Counted from the first letter of the stretch, positions 1 to 9,144 are shown. The stretch is 64,000 nt of DNA from Gammaproteobacteria bacterium (GCA_024640305.1 JAHEFG010000006.1:1-64000), one strand, 5' to 3'. Notes: generated by a model from the letters alone, not told the origin. Program-made: numbers and translations.

Positions 1-554
1 GGACCGACTCCTGCTCCGCCCTCAACATCCAGGCGCCAGTCACCTGGCAGAGTGACTGGTTCCGGACAGTCCTCGTCACAGTACAACAAGGTACTACCGT
101 CACTGGTTGTATTTACAGCCTGACCCAGTTCACCACTGATGTCCTGGTAGACAATCGAGAAGTAGATCTCACCGAGGACGTCGGCCTCGGTAATTTCACG
201 AACCGCGTACCAACCATTTACCCTGCCAACCACCTCGGCCGCCACGTCGTTAATGGTGACGAGGGGAGTCATCAGAGCTTCGCTGGCGACAATGTCGACG
301 CGGACAAACTTACCAAGCTTGACCGTACCGTTCGGCTTTGCAGACTTGGTACTTTCCCTGATGCTGACGCTCGTCAGCGTAGGTGGTACGCCGTCCCTGG
401 AGGGGGGGTCAGTCAGGTTGTTTTCCGTGACATCTTTGGTGCTGCCGCCACACGCGGACAGGAGAAGCAGGCCTGTCATGGCCAGTATTGCACCAAAGCG
501 ACTGGCATATTTGCCGAGTAGCCCGTGCTCTGAGTTCAAGATTTGCCGTTGCAT
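1..554 (-). CDS. partial lipoprotein with Ig-like region (possible surface glycan-binding protein)
   Basis: This is an open minus-strand frame of 184 codons that runs off the left edge, so its C-terminus is missing. It starts at the ATG at 552-554, just after a strong TAGGGGGC ribosome site. Residues 1-35 form a lipoprotein signal ending LLLLSACGG, with Cys as the lipidation site. The next 100 or so residues are beta-rich and Ig-like, followed by CDEDC and then GDWRLDVEGGAGVGP at the edge. The gene lies 85 bases downstream of the TonB receptor on the same strand, so it is probably co-transcribed with it. In gammaproteobacterial glycan loci that slot often holds a surface glycan-binding lipoprotein. 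The lipoprotein call is seen directly; the glycan-binding role is inferred from position only. Confidence 0.75.
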   Translation of the reverse strand, partial: MQRQILNSEHGLLGKYASRFGAILAMTGLLLLSACGGSTKDVTENNLTDPPSRDGVPPTLTSVSIRESTKSAKPNGTVKLGKFVRVDIVASEALMTPLVTINDVAAEVVGRVNGWYAVREITEADVLGEIYFSIVYQDISGELGQAVNTTSDGSTLLYCDEDCPEPVTLPGDWRLDVEGGAGVG

Positions 555-639
555 TACGCCCCCTAAAAATAAGTCTTTCGCTGCCTGACCAAGCTAAAAT
601 TTGTACTTTGACTGGGCCATCAGTAGTCAGCGGCTTCCG

Positions 640-3630
640 TCAGTAGTCGAAGTTGTAGCGAACCCCAAAGTCATATCGAGGACCACCCTGAACAGCCTGC
701 ATCACCTGTTGTTTCGTCAGGCTGTAGACGTGCCTTGTCTCTTCAGTGAGGTTCAACCCGGAGAAATATAACGTGAGGTTATCGTTGTAGTAATAGGTAA
801 CTCCCAGATCCCACTGCCCGTAGGCCTCAACAAACTGGGGGTTGGTCCGTGTGCCCTCGGCCTGGCCAACTCCGGAGATGAAGTCGTCGCGCCAGTTGTA
901 AGCGAGACGAATCTGCAGGTCTTCACTATCGTAGAAAGCAATCAGGTTAGCCGAATCACTCAATCCATTTAGTACAAACTGGCCTTCCAGGGAGTTAAAG
1001 AGGTCATAAGAGACATCTGCGCTGGCAAACGTTGCGTTAACAATAAACCCGAACGGGGAATCATCGAAGGTGTGCTGAAGGTTCACCTCAACACCGTCCA
1101 CCTTTGCCGTTCTCTGGTTTGTAGGCTGGCTCAGATCAAAGACGATGGATGGGTCGCCCGCTACGCTAACAATAGTCTCGCCATTCACTGCCGGGTCATC
1201 CTGATAGTTGTCCAGGATGTACCGACCGACCGCGGTATAGTTGTTGGGATCCAGGCCGCTGTCTGCAAGGGCGCGGTTCCAGAGGGCGCCACCGACAATG
1301 TTGGGAATCTCGAACGTGGTACCTGACTCGCGACCGGTGCCGATGAAGTTATCTACATCCTTTTCGAAATAACCCACGGACAGGTAGCTTCCGCCCGCGT
1401 AGTACCACTCAAACGACAGATCAGTGTTAAACGACTGAATAGGAACAAGACCCGGGTTGCCTGCAGATGCCGACGGCCGCGTATTTGGGAAGTACTGGGT
1501 GCCGTCGGGCGATAAGCCACCCTTGATGTCATTATAATTCGGACGGGTGATGGTTTCGCTGAATGAAGCTCGAAGGACAATATCCTCCCAGGGCTCGATA
1601 TCGAAATCGAAGCTGGGCAGCGTGACATCGTAGTTACCCGGAACGTTAGTGAAGCTCTGAATGATATTACCGTCGGCATCTCGAGCTTCCGTAATATTGA
1701 GCTCGTTGCCTGCGCCTACCCATGAAGAGCCGTCATAATTCGTATTCAATGCGGCAGAAGTTACATCTGTCTCTTCGTAGCGAACGCCCACATGCAGATT
1801 GGCAGGCATATCACCGAGTACCCCGGCCCAGTTGTATTGAAGATAAAAGGCAGTAGTCTCCTCAGTGGTTCGAAGATCGTCCCTCCATTCAGTAGAAGCA
1901 CAATAGCCCGTACCACAGTCACCGACCTCGGCATATTCTGCACCGCTGCCGGCGTAGAATGCCTCACCGGCGGCCTGAAGATCGGCGAGATTGGCCGTGA
2001 AGTACTCAGTCTGCAATTGCGGATGATCATGACCGGACAGCTCGTCGAACTGACCCTCAATGCTTGAACGAACAACGACATCCGAGATGTCTCCAGGCTC
2101 ACCAATACCGCCCCAGTTGTCCAACTGCACGACGCTGAACACCGAACGATTGCTGACCTCTGTCGTCTGCACACCAAAATCGACGCTGGAACTTTCGAAG
2201 AAATCGAAACTGCCACTGAACCTGGCCTGATTCAGATCCATCTGGGACGCACCGTTAGTGAACACACTACCCGTCAGTATCATGTCATTCTTATACAGAG
2301 GGCGATTCGCCTCTCCCCCGGAATTCAGGTTTAGTGCCATGATCGGCAATTCATAACCTGTAATAAAACTCTGACCAACCTTGTTAAAGCTCGCCATGGT
2401 GATCAGCGAGCTTGTGCCGTTAGGACCGTTGGCCCCGTTTTCAGCCGAAGAATCGTGGTAGTCAAATTCGAGGCGGAGCCGATCGGTAAGGAACCACTCG
2501 AAGTTGAACCCAACTGACTGATTCAGGTTTTTGAAGCCGTCCCTGCCAGTTCCCATGGCAAAGTCATTATTGTCATTCGTCTCTGTGTAGATAACCGGGC
2601 TTGCAATAGGGCCATCGGTAAATTCACTGGCTTGAGAAAGGGCCGCCGTATTGGAGAACCAGGCAGAAAGATCGCTGTAGGATCGGTTCAATTCAAATTC
2701 AGACCGGATGTAATCCACCGTTGCAGTAATGTTCTCTGTCGGTGCCCACTGCAGCACAAGCTGGGCATTGGTCCTTTCACTTTCAAATTCTGCAATGTTG
2801 TACGCTACCGCCTGCGGGATGGAATAGCTTTCATCGGCCGTCTGCGGCCGGTTTATCTGGTTCTCGTCATTTATGACCCTGACATCCGTGCTTCCATCTG
2901 GCAACACATCGTCACCCGGCCTGGTGTACCAACCATTCACCTGTGCTGAATTCACACCATTATTTCTGGTCTGGTGGCTTGCTGTGACGGCGATACCCAC
3001 GGTGTCATCCATAAACTTACCGAGGTAAATGCCGGAGAATTCCGGTGTAACCGTATCGCCGGTGCGACTCGAAGTATCATATACAGCCTTACCCGCGATA
3101 CTTGCAGTCGGTTCACCTTTGAGTGGCTCAGGCGTGGAAATATTGATTGTGGAACCGATACCGCCGGAGGGCACATCGGCTCGACCGGTCTTGTAGACCT
3201 GGACACCCGCTACACCTTCTGCAGCCAGATCAGCGAAGTCAAAAGAGCGGTTGACGCCGTTGTGAGTTGGCATCTGACGGCCGTTAACAGTCACCAGGTT
3301 GTATTCCGGACCGAATCCACGCACTGTCACCTGACTGCCCTCGCCGCGCTCACGGTCGATGGACACACCGGTCACCCTTTGCAGGGACTCTGCCAGGTTT
3401 GCATCAGGAAACTTACCAATATCTTCCGCAGAAATTGCGTCTACAACGCCTTTTTCATTGCGCTTTATGTCCATGGAGCGATTCAAGCTGCCGCGGATAC
3501 CGGTAGTGACAATTTCCTCGATGACTTCGCCGTCCTGCGCTACAGACACCGAAGGCGTCGCGAAGACCGCGCCCACCGCGACAGCGACGGCCACAGCGAG
3601 TGGTTTCCTGTTAAAAGAAGAATCTTGCAT
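640..3630 (-). CDS. TonB-dependent outer-membrane receptor, glycan-import type
   Basis: This 996-residue outer-membrane receptor most likely imports oligosaccharides using TonB energy. The start chosen is the ATG at 3628-3630, because it gives a proper signal peptide (MQDSSFNRKPLAVAVAVAVG, cleaved near VSVAQ) and follows a GGGGGGA ribosome site. The frame stays open upstream to 3825, but that extension crosses the promoter and operators. The plug domain (about residues 60-190) carries the family signatures GKFPDANLAESLQRVTGVSI and VTVRGFGPEYNLVTVNG. The rest is a beta-barrel ending in DFGVRYNFDY. It matches the large TonB-receptor subfamily typical of Caulobacter and Xanthomonas polysaccharide loci. 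It is transcribed divergently from the glucan phosphorylase operon, with LacI-type operators between them. Confidence 0.95.
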   Translation of the reverse strand: MQDSSFNRKPLAVAVAVAVGAVFATPSVSVAQDGEVIEEIVTTGIRGSLNRSMDIKRNEKGVVDAISAEDIGKFPDANLAESLQRVTGVSIDRERGEGSQVTVRGFGPEYNLVTVNGRQMPTHNGVNRSFDFADLAAEGVAGVQVYKTGRADVPSGGIGSTINISTPEPLKGEPTASIAGKAVYDTSSRTGDTVTPEFSGIYLGKFMDDTVGIAVTASHQTRNNGVNSAQVNGWYTRPGDDVLPDGSTDVRVINDENQINRPQTADESYSIPQAVAYNIAEFESERTNAQLVLQWAPTENITATVDYIRSEFELNRSYSDLSAWFSNTAALSQASEFTDGPIASPVIYTETNDNNDFAMGTGRDGFKNLNQSVGFNFEWFLTDRLRLEFDYHDSSAENGANGPNGTSSLITMASFNKVGQSFITGYELPIMALNLNSGGEANRPLYKNDMILTGSVFTNGASQMDLNQARFSGSFDFFESSSVDFGVQTTEVSNRSVFSVVQLDNWGGIGEPGDISDVVVRSSIEGQFDELSGHDHPQLQTEYFTANLADLQAAGEAFYAGSGAEYAEVGDCGTGYCASTEWRDDLRTTEETTAFYLQYNWAGVLGDMPANLHVGVRYEETDVTSAALNTNYDGSSWVGAGNELNITEARDADGNIIQSFTNVPGNYDVTLPSFDFDIEPWEDIVLRASFSETITRPNYNDIKGGLSPDGTQYFPNTRPSASAGNPGLVPIQSFNTDLSFEWYYAGGSYLSVGYFEKDVDNFIGTGRESGTTFEIPNIVGGALWNRALADSGLDPNNYTAVGRYILDNYQDDPAVNGETIVSVAGDPSIVFDLSQPTNQRTAKVDGVEVNLQHTFDDSPFGFIVNATFASADVSYDLFNSLEGQFVLNGLSDSANLIAFYDSEDLQIRLAYNWRDDFISGVGQAEGTRTNPQFVEAYGQWDLGVTYYYNDNLTLYFSGLNLTEETRHVYSLTKQQVMQAVQGGPRYDFGVRYNFDY

Positions 3631-3752
3631 GCCTGAAGTCCCCCCGGGCTCTTGTATACAAACATGTATCGCGTGCCGCCGGAACAAAGCTCCTCCAGCA
3701 ACCCGCCTGTTTTTCGTTAGTGCAGCAGAGCCCAGTGGCTCTGCTATATTTT

Positions 3753-3768
3753 TTGACAACGCTGTCAA
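3753..3768. promoter_or_regulatory. LacI-type operator O1
   Basis: TTGACAACGCTGTCAA is a near-perfect palindrome, one base away from the perfect copy at 16712-16727. It covers the -35 of the plus-strand promoter and the predicted start site of the receptor transcript. Confidence 0.75.
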
Positions 3769-3783
3769 TAGTGTACTTATAAT
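3753..3783 (+). promoter_or_regulatory. predicted promoter of the glucan phosphorylase operon
   Basis: TTGACA at 3753-3758 and a perfect TATAAT at 3778-3783 are separated by 19 bases, slightly longer than ideal. The predicted start near 3790 falls inside the operator at 3789-3804. This promoter overlaps the divergent receptor promoter almost completely, and the two share the AT-rich -10 stretch. Confidence 0.55.
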
Positions 3784-3804
3784 AGAGGCTGACAGCGCTG
3801 TCAA
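3776..3804 (-). promoter_or_regulatory. predicted sigma70 promoter of the TonB receptor
   Basis: On the minus strand TTGACA (3804-3799) is followed by 17 bases and then TATAAG (3781-3776). This is a consensus -35 with a 5/6 -10 at ideal spacing. The predicted transcript starts near 3769 and leaves a leader of about 140 bases before the receptor ATG. The -35 lies inside one LacI-type palindrome and the start site lies at another, as expected for a repressed promoter. Confidence 0.7.
3789..3804. promoter_or_regulatory. LacI-type operator O2
   Basis: CTGACAGCGCTGTCAA contains the 14-base perfect palindrome TGACAGCGCTGTCA at 3790-3803. The central CG dyad and inward symmetry are typical of LacI-family operators. 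It overlaps the -35 of the receptor promoter and the predicted +1 of the divergent operon. Confidence 0.8.
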
Positions 3805-3822
3805 CTCGAATTGCAAAAAGAT

Positions 3823-3838
3823 CAAACAGCACTGTCAA
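3823..3838. promoter_or_regulatory. weak third LacI-type operator half
   Basis: CAAACAGCACTGTCAA matches the operator consensus at 12 of 16 positions, with the right arm intact and the left arm degraded. Its spacing of 34 bases from O2 might allow cooperative binding, but the match is weak. Confidence 0.35.
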
Positions 3839-3858
3839 CATACGTAGGGGGGTGACAT

Positions 3859-4938
3859 TTGAATATTGTGAGTGCTGATCCGGTTAAAATTCGTGCCGCA
3901 TGGCAAGGGCGGATATCGGGCTGCATACTGGGCAAACCGGTAGAAGTCCTGTCATTTCAACAGGGTCTTGACGGGTTGACCAACTATCTCGAGGGCACCG
4001 GCGCGTTGCCACTGCGCGACTACGTGCCGGCCGAGGCAGGCTCCGCCGTGGATCGGATCGGGAGCCCCTGCTGCCGTGGCCACATTGAGCGCGCCGAGCC
4101 CGATGACGACATTAACTACACGGTTCTCGCCCTGATGCTGCTCGAGGAACGCGGCATCGGATTCGACGTCACCGACGTGGCCCGTGCATGGCTGCGGCTG
4201 TTGCCCGCCGGCGCCACATGGACAGCCGAGCGCGCCGCTTATGCAACTTTGCTCACCAATATGGACGACGAGTTCGTCAATGGGGACGAACCGGGCTTCG
4301 ATATCACTATCTGTTCGCAGAACGACTACAACGATTGGATCGGAGCCCAGATACGCGCCGACCTCTATGGCTGGGTATGCCCGGGGCGTCCCGCGCTCGC
4401 CGCGGAGCTCGCCGCCAGGGATGCCTCGCTGTCGCACCGCGGCGACGGCGTCTACAGCGCGATGTTTGTTGCAGCCCTTGGTGCATCAATACCAACGATT
4501 GACGATCTCGATACGGCGATCGATGCCGCGCTCGCACAAATCCCGGAGGGCAGTAATGTCGCGGCAGCTGTCGCATTTGGCCGAGAACTAGCCGGTCGCG
4601 AAGACGCCGTCGAACGACTGCACCGGGAATATGCCGGCCTGTCACCGGTACATACACTGAATAACCTTTCGCTCGTCGTCTGGGCACTGTTGTCTGCAGG
4701 CGACGACTTCAGCGCTGCTATTGGTGATGCCGTGGCGGCGGGCTGGGACACCGACTGCAACGGTGCGACTGTCGGCGGCCTGTTCGGTCTGACCGGGCAT
4801 GCAATCCCCGAACGCTGGACAGCACCCTGGAACGAGCGTGTCGGTTTGAGCCTGGCCGGCCACTCCGAACTGTCACTGGATGAACTCGTTGCGCGTACGG
4901 TCGCCGTAGCCGACAGCATCGGAGCGAGCCATGTTTAG
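3859..4938 (+). CDS. ADP-ribosylglycohydrolase (DraG/ARH) family protein
   Basis: This 359-residue protein belongs to the ADP-ribosylglycohydrolase fold, an all-alpha di-metal hydrolase. Likely metal-site motifs are PDDDINYTVLAL (D82-D84) near the N-terminus and GWDTDCNGATVGGLFG near residue 300, the family's DxD signature. No signal peptide is present, so it should act in the cytoplasm. The start is the TTG at 3859, six bases after AGGGGGG; the GTG at 3868 is the alternative. It is the first gene of an operon with a CBM9-like protein, a glucan phosphorylase and a GH17, overlapping the next gene by eight bases. Its substrate is unknown: this family removes ADP-ribose from proteins, but members inside sugar operons may act on another N- or O-glycoside. 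Confidence 0.85.
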   Translation: MNIVSADPVKIRAAWQGRISGCILGKPVEVLSFQQGLDGLTNYLEGTGALPLRDYVPAEAGSAVDRIGSPCCRGHIERAEPDDDINYTVLALMLLEERGIGFDVTDVARAWLRLLPAGATWTAERAAYATLLTNMDDEFVNGDEPGFDITICSQNDYNDWIGAQIRADLYGWVCPGRPALAAELAARDASLSHRGDGVYSAMFVAALGASIPTIDDLDTAIDAALAQIPEGSNVAAAVAFGRELAGREDAVERLHREYAGLSPVHTLNNLSLVVWALLSAGDDFSAAIGDAVAAGWDTDCNGATVGGLFGLTGHAIPERWTAPWNERVGLSLAGHSELSLDELVARTVAVADSIGASHV

Positions 4939-5677
4939 TCGCGCGATACTCCTTGTACTGTGCATGGCTGCCGGCAACGTCGATGCCAGGCCGCACAGTG
5001 ATGGCAGAAGCCTTTACAAGGCGCCGTTCGCCGCTGAGGCGCCGGTCACGGACGGCAATATCGACGACCCCGCCTGGAGCACTGCGCGATGGCGCGACAT
5101 CAACTATCGCTGGCTTGGTCCCGAATATGCTGAAACGGATTTCAGCGGTAAATTCAAGGTCGTCTGGACCGAAGAGAGGCTTTACATTGTTGTGGTAATC
5201 GTAGACGACATCCTGTTCGATTCTCACCGCGATCCGCTGGTGCAGTACTGGGACGATGACTGCCTCGAAGTATTTCTCGACGAAGACTACTCAGGGGGCG
5301 ATCACCAGCATAATCACAACGCATTCGCCTACCACATGTCATTAGATAATCGTGCCATCGACATCGGCACGAATGGCGAGGCGCGAGATTATTCTCACCA
5401 TGTCAACAGCCAATGGCGACAGCATGGGGAGACGATCGTCTGGGAACTGGCGATTGATATATACAAAAGTGATTACATAGACGAGTCACCCAACAATGTG
5501 CCCGTCATATTGCAGTCGGGCAAAGTTATGGGACTCATGATCGCCTACTGTGACAACGACGGAAGTGAGCTTCGAGAAAACTTTGTCGGGTCCGAGTCTG
5601 TACCGAGCGGCCCAAAAGACCGTGGCTGGATTGATGCCGGGCTTTTTGGGGCGCTTGAGCTCGTGGAGTCAAATTGA
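4931..5677 (+). CDS. exported CBM9-like carbohydrate-binding domain protein
   Basis: This 248-residue protein starts with a signal peptide (MFSRAILLVLCMAAGNVDA). The rest is one beta-sandwich of the CBM9/DOMON type, with the usual opening PVTDGNIDDPAWSTARW and the conserved strand WDDDCLEVFLDED. In known proteins the domain binds glycans or redox cofactors. It lacks a catalytic partner domain, so it may be a periplasmic or surface glycan-binding protein. Its ATG overlaps the end of the preceding gene by eight bases, and its stop is one base before the next start, so the four genes are translationally linked. Confidence 0.85.
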   Translation: MFSRAILLVLCMAAGNVDARPHSDGRSLYKAPFAAEAPVTDGNIDDPAWSTARWRDINYRWLGPEYAETDFSGKFKVVWTEERLYIVVVIVDDILFDSHRDPLVQYWDDDCLEVFLDEDYSGGDHQHNHNAFAYHMSLDNRAIDIGTNGEARDYSHHVNSQWRQHGETIVWELAIDIYKSDYIDESPNNVPVILQSGKVMGLMIAYCDNDGSELRENFVGSESVPSGPKDRGWIDAGLFGALELVESN

Positions 5678-5678
5678 C

Positions 5679-8600
5679 GTGTTGAAAATTCAAGAAGAAA
5701 GTATCGTCGCAAGCCAGGATGCCGTGTCTGGTGAGTTCGTAACTTGTGGCGAAGAGCGTTACTACGCAATCCGTAACGTGGACAAGATGGCACCGTTTCT
5801 AATCAGTGTTGTGTCGAGTTCGGATCACTGGCTGTTCGTGTCATCGACCGGCGGGCTGACGGCTGGTCGCATTTCACCCGAACAGGCCTTATTCCCTTAC
5901 ATCACGGTGGACAAGATTCATGACAGCTGGCCGCACACAGGTTGCAAGACCCTGCTCAGGGTCGAAACTGGCGGCGGACATGCTGTATGGGAACCATTCG
6001 ATACTGCGCGCAGCGGCGAGTTTTCAATATGCCGTAATCTCTACAAGAACGTACTTGGCAACAAGCTGCGGTTCGAAGAGATCAATCACTCGTTGGGACT
6101 TGCATTTCGCTATAGCTGGGTCACAAGCGATCGCTTCGGCTTTGTGCGGTGTTGTGAAATCGAAAACCTGCGTAGCAAACCGCAGAACGTAGCCATATTG
6201 GACGGCCTGCAAAATCTTCTGCCGGCGGCAACTCCCAGACACTCTCAAAGTGAAGCCAGTAACCTGGTCAATGCTTACAAATGGAGCGAACTGGATGCAG
6301 AAACCGGGCTGGGAATGTACGCCCTGTATTCCAGTATTTCGGATCGCGCCGAACCTGTCGAGTCACTGCGAGCCAACACTGTCTTTAGCCTCGGTCTCCC
6401 AGGTTGCAGAACTTTACTATCTTCGCGCCAGGTGGAAGCATTCCGGGGCGATGGTAACGTGGTACAGGAATCACTGGTTCGCGGAACGCGCTGCGCGTAT
6501 TTCGTCAATGCAGAGCTGGAACTTGGGCCGCGCGAATTGCAGCCCTGGCAGATTGTCGCCGACACTGAAAAAACGCAGGCAGATGTGGCAAGTCTGAGAG
6601 ATGAATTAAAAGACCCGGACGCCATCGCGGCCCAAATCTCATACTCGATCGACCAGGGCTCGGATGAACTGGCGCGTATCATTGGCACATCGGACGGATT
6701 CCAATGCGCGGCCGAGGAAAACGTTACTGCACACCACTACGCGAACGTCCTGTTCAATGTGATGCGTGGAGGGGTCTTTGCCGATCAATACAGGGTTTAC
6801 AGCGAGGACCTCGCCAGTTCAGTTCGCCAATTTAATCGCCAGGTTTTCGAGCGCCATAGGAAATTGCTTACCGAGCTTCCTGATTCGATTCAACTTTCGG
6901 AGCTCCTGGAAAAGATCTTGCAACAGGACGACCGCCAGCTGGCCCGTCTTTGCTACGAGTACCTGCCCATCACGTTTGGACGACGTCACGGTGACCCGAG
7001 CAGACCGTGGAATCATTTCGCAATTAATTTGAAAGATGAACACGGGAGGCCGCTCCTTTCTTACGAAGGTAATTGGAGGGATATTTTTCAGAACTGGGAA
7101 TCACTCGCACTGAGCTTTCCGGAATTCATAGAAAACATCATTGCGAAGTTCGTAAACGCATCGACAATGGATGGCTACAACCCTTACCGGATCACCAAGA
7201 AGGGCATTGACTGGGAGATAGAAGACCCTGACGACCCATGGAGTTATATCGGTTACTGGGGTGACCACCAGATTATTTACCTGCTTAAACTGCTGGAACT
7301 GTCGCAACATTTTCATCCGAATCGTCTGGCGCGGTTGCTGCGCGAACCGATTTTCTGCTACGCCAACGTGCCATACCGAATAAAAAGTTTTGAGGAACTG
7401 CTCGCGAATCCGAAAAACACTGTTGTTTACGACTCGAAACTGGCAAAACGCATTGAAGAGCGTGTCGAGGCTATCGGTGCCGACGGCAAACTCGTCCTCG
7501 ACGCAAACGGCGAGGTCTACCAGGTAAACCTGCTGGACAAACTGTTAATCCCGTTGCTCGCCAAACTTGGCAATCTCGTGGTCGATGGTGGCATATGGAT
7601 GAACACTCAGCGCCCCGAATGGAATGACGCGAACAACGCACTGGTTGGCCAGGGTCTTTCGATGGTAACGCTCTACTACATGCGTCGTTACGTGCGTTTC
7701 ATGCAAGACCTCCTCCACGGCGACACGCAGTCGGTGGAGTTATCCATCGAGGTTACTATCTGGCTAACGGAAACTGCGACGGTACTGCATAAGATCTGTT
7801 CGGCGCTGGACGGGCATCGAATCGATGCCGAGCAGCGATACGATTTCCTGCACCAACTGGGGAGAGCTGCTGATAGATATCGACAAACTATTTACAAACA
7901 GGAGTCATTCTCGGGCAAGGCGCAGCTACCCGCATCAAAGTTACTGGCGATGCTCGACGACGCACTCGCGGTAATCGATCACACGATAGGCACCAACAAG
8001 CGTGACGATGGCTTGTATCACGCATACAACCTGCTCGATGTTGGCGAAGATCGCATTGATATCGACTCGCTCTACCTGATGCTGGAGGGACAGGTCGCCG
8101 CTGTCAGCAGCGGTGCCCTCGATGCAGCCGAGGTCGCAGCGATACTCGAATCACTGTTCGTGAGCGAAATCTACAGAGAGGACCAGCAGTCATTCATGCT
8201 GTACCCGGACCGGCAACTTCCGGGCTTTCTGGAAAAGAACCGCATTTCACAGCCAGACGCGAACCAAATTCCCGTACTGCAACAAATGCTCGACGCTGGC
8301 GACACACGGCTGATCCTGCGCGACTCGGATCGGGTCCTGCGCTTCAATGCCGACATAGTAAACGTGCGAGCTCTCGATACCAGGCTCGATGAAATCGCGT
8401 CCGACTACGGCAACGAGCTGCAGAAGTCGCGACAGTCATTGCGGACTCTGCATGAAAAGGTGTTTCTGCATAACAAGTTCACCGGACGGTCGGGCACCAT
8501 GTTCGGATTCGAAGGATTGGGATCCATTTACTGGCACATGGTAGCCAAACTCATGTTGGCCACCGAAGAGGTGTTCTTCAAGACTATCGACGATGGCCCA

Positions 8601-9143
8601 GACAAGTCTACGCGCCAGTCCATAGGGCACCTGTACTACCGTATCCGCGACGGAATTGGCTTCAACAAATCTCCGCTCGAGTATGGCGCGTTCCCGACCG
8701 ACCCCTACTCGCACACTCCGGCGCACGCAGGCGCACGACAGCCTGGCATGACCGGTCAGGTCAAGGAAGAGGTGCTTTGTCGGTTTGCAGAGTTGGGCGT
8801 CCGTGTAAGTGACGGCATCGTCAGTTTCGATCCGGGCCTGCTGCGAGGGCGAGAATTCTGTACCACGAACGGATCATTTGAGTATCTGGACATAGGCGGC
8901 GACTGGAAAACAGTAGCGGTTCCCGAGACCGCACTCGCATTTACCTGGTGCCAGGTGCCAATCCTTTACAAGCTCGTCGATGATGGACGACCGGGCGTCT
9001 TAATACATCGCGGAGAAGGCAGCACGCAAGCTAGCGACGGTCTGCGGCTCTCTGCAGAGGATAGCAATGCGCTTTTTCAGCGCAATGGAGATATACGCCA
9101 GCTGACGGTGTCCTTTGCGCCAGACGTGTTATTGGCCGACTGA
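5679..9143 (+). CDS. large GH94/GH149-type beta-1,3-glucan phosphorylase
   Basis: This cytoplasmic protein of 1154 residues most likely cleaves beta-1,3-gluco-oligosaccharides with phosphate to give glucose 1-phosphate. The start chosen is the GTG at 5679, ten bases after GGAG; the longer reading from 5550 would overlap the upstream gene by 128 bases. The N-terminal half is a beta-sandwich region. The second half carries the (alpha/alpha)6 barrel with the motif PEWNDANNALVG, in which D650 is the expected general acid, as in cellobiose-phosphorylase-type enzymes. The length exceeds ordinary GH94 (about 800) and fits GH149 enzymes (about 1100). Context (GH17, GH16, GH3, LacI) supports beta-1,3-glucan as the substrate. 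The exact family is an inference; GH161 or another GH94-like group is possible. Confidence 0.8.
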   Translation: MLKIQEESIVASQDAVSGEFVTCGEERYYAIRNVDKMAPFLISVVSSSDHWLFVSSTGGLTAGRISPEQALFPYITVDKIHDSWPHTGCKTLLRVETGGGHAVWEPFDTARSGEFSICRNLYKNVLGNKLRFEEINHSLGLAFRYSWVTSDRFGFVRCCEIENLRSKPQNVAILDGLQNLLPAATPRHSQSEASNLVNAYKWSELDAETGLGMYALYSSISDRAEPVESLRANTVFSLGLPGCRTLLSSRQVEAFRGDGNVVQESLVRGTRCAYFVNAELELGPRELQPWQIVADTEKTQADVASLRDELKDPDAIAAQISYSIDQGSDELARIIGTSDGFQCAAEENVTAHHYANVLFNVMRGGVFADQYRVYSEDLASSVRQFNRQVFERHRKLLTELPDSIQLSELLEKILQQDDRQLARLCYEYLPITFGRRHGDPSRPWNHFAINLKDEHGRPLLSYEGNWRDIFQNWESLALSFPEFIENIIAKFVNASTMDGYNPYRITKKGIDWEIEDPDDPWSYIGYWGDHQIIYLLKLLELSQHFHPNRLARLLREPIFCYANVPYRIKSFEELLANPKNTVVYDSKLAKRIEERVEAIGADGKLVLDANGEVYQVNLLDKLLIPLLAKLGNLVVDGGIWMNTQRPEWNDANNALVGQGLSMVTLYYMRRYVRFMQDLLHGDTQSVELSIEVTIWLTETATVLHKICSALDGHRIDAEQRYDFLHQLGRAADRYRQTIYKQESFSGKAQLPASKLLAMLDDALAVIDHTIGTNKRDDGLYHAYNLLDVGEDRIDIDSLYLMLEGQVAAVSSGALDAAEVAAILESLFVSEIYREDQQSFMLYPDRQLPGFLEKNRISQPDANQIPVLQQMLDAGDTRLILRDSDRVLRFNADIVNVRALDTRLDEIASDYGNELQKSRQSLRTLHEKVFLHNKFTGRSGTMFGFEGLGSIYWHMVAKLMLATEEVFFKTIDDGPDKSTRQSIGHLYYRIRDGIGFNKSPLEYGAFPTDPYSHTPAHAGARQPGMTGQVKEEVLCRFAELGVRVSDGIVSFDPGLLRGREFCTTNGSFEYLDIGGDWKTVAVPETALAFTWCQVPILYKLVDDGRPGVLIHRGEGSTQASDGLRLSAEDSNALFQRNGDIRQLTVSFAPDVLLAD

Positions 9144-9144
9144 C

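Noticed and set aside
2974-3636. 220-codon plus-strand frame
   Set aside because: It is the reverse of the TonB receptor plug region; the receptor motifs show the minus strand is coding.
5550-5678. Upstream extension of the phosphorylase gene from the ATG at 5550
   Set aside because: It would overlap 128 bases of the CBM9-like gene in another frame and lacks homology-like features; GTG 5679 has GGAG ten bases upstream.
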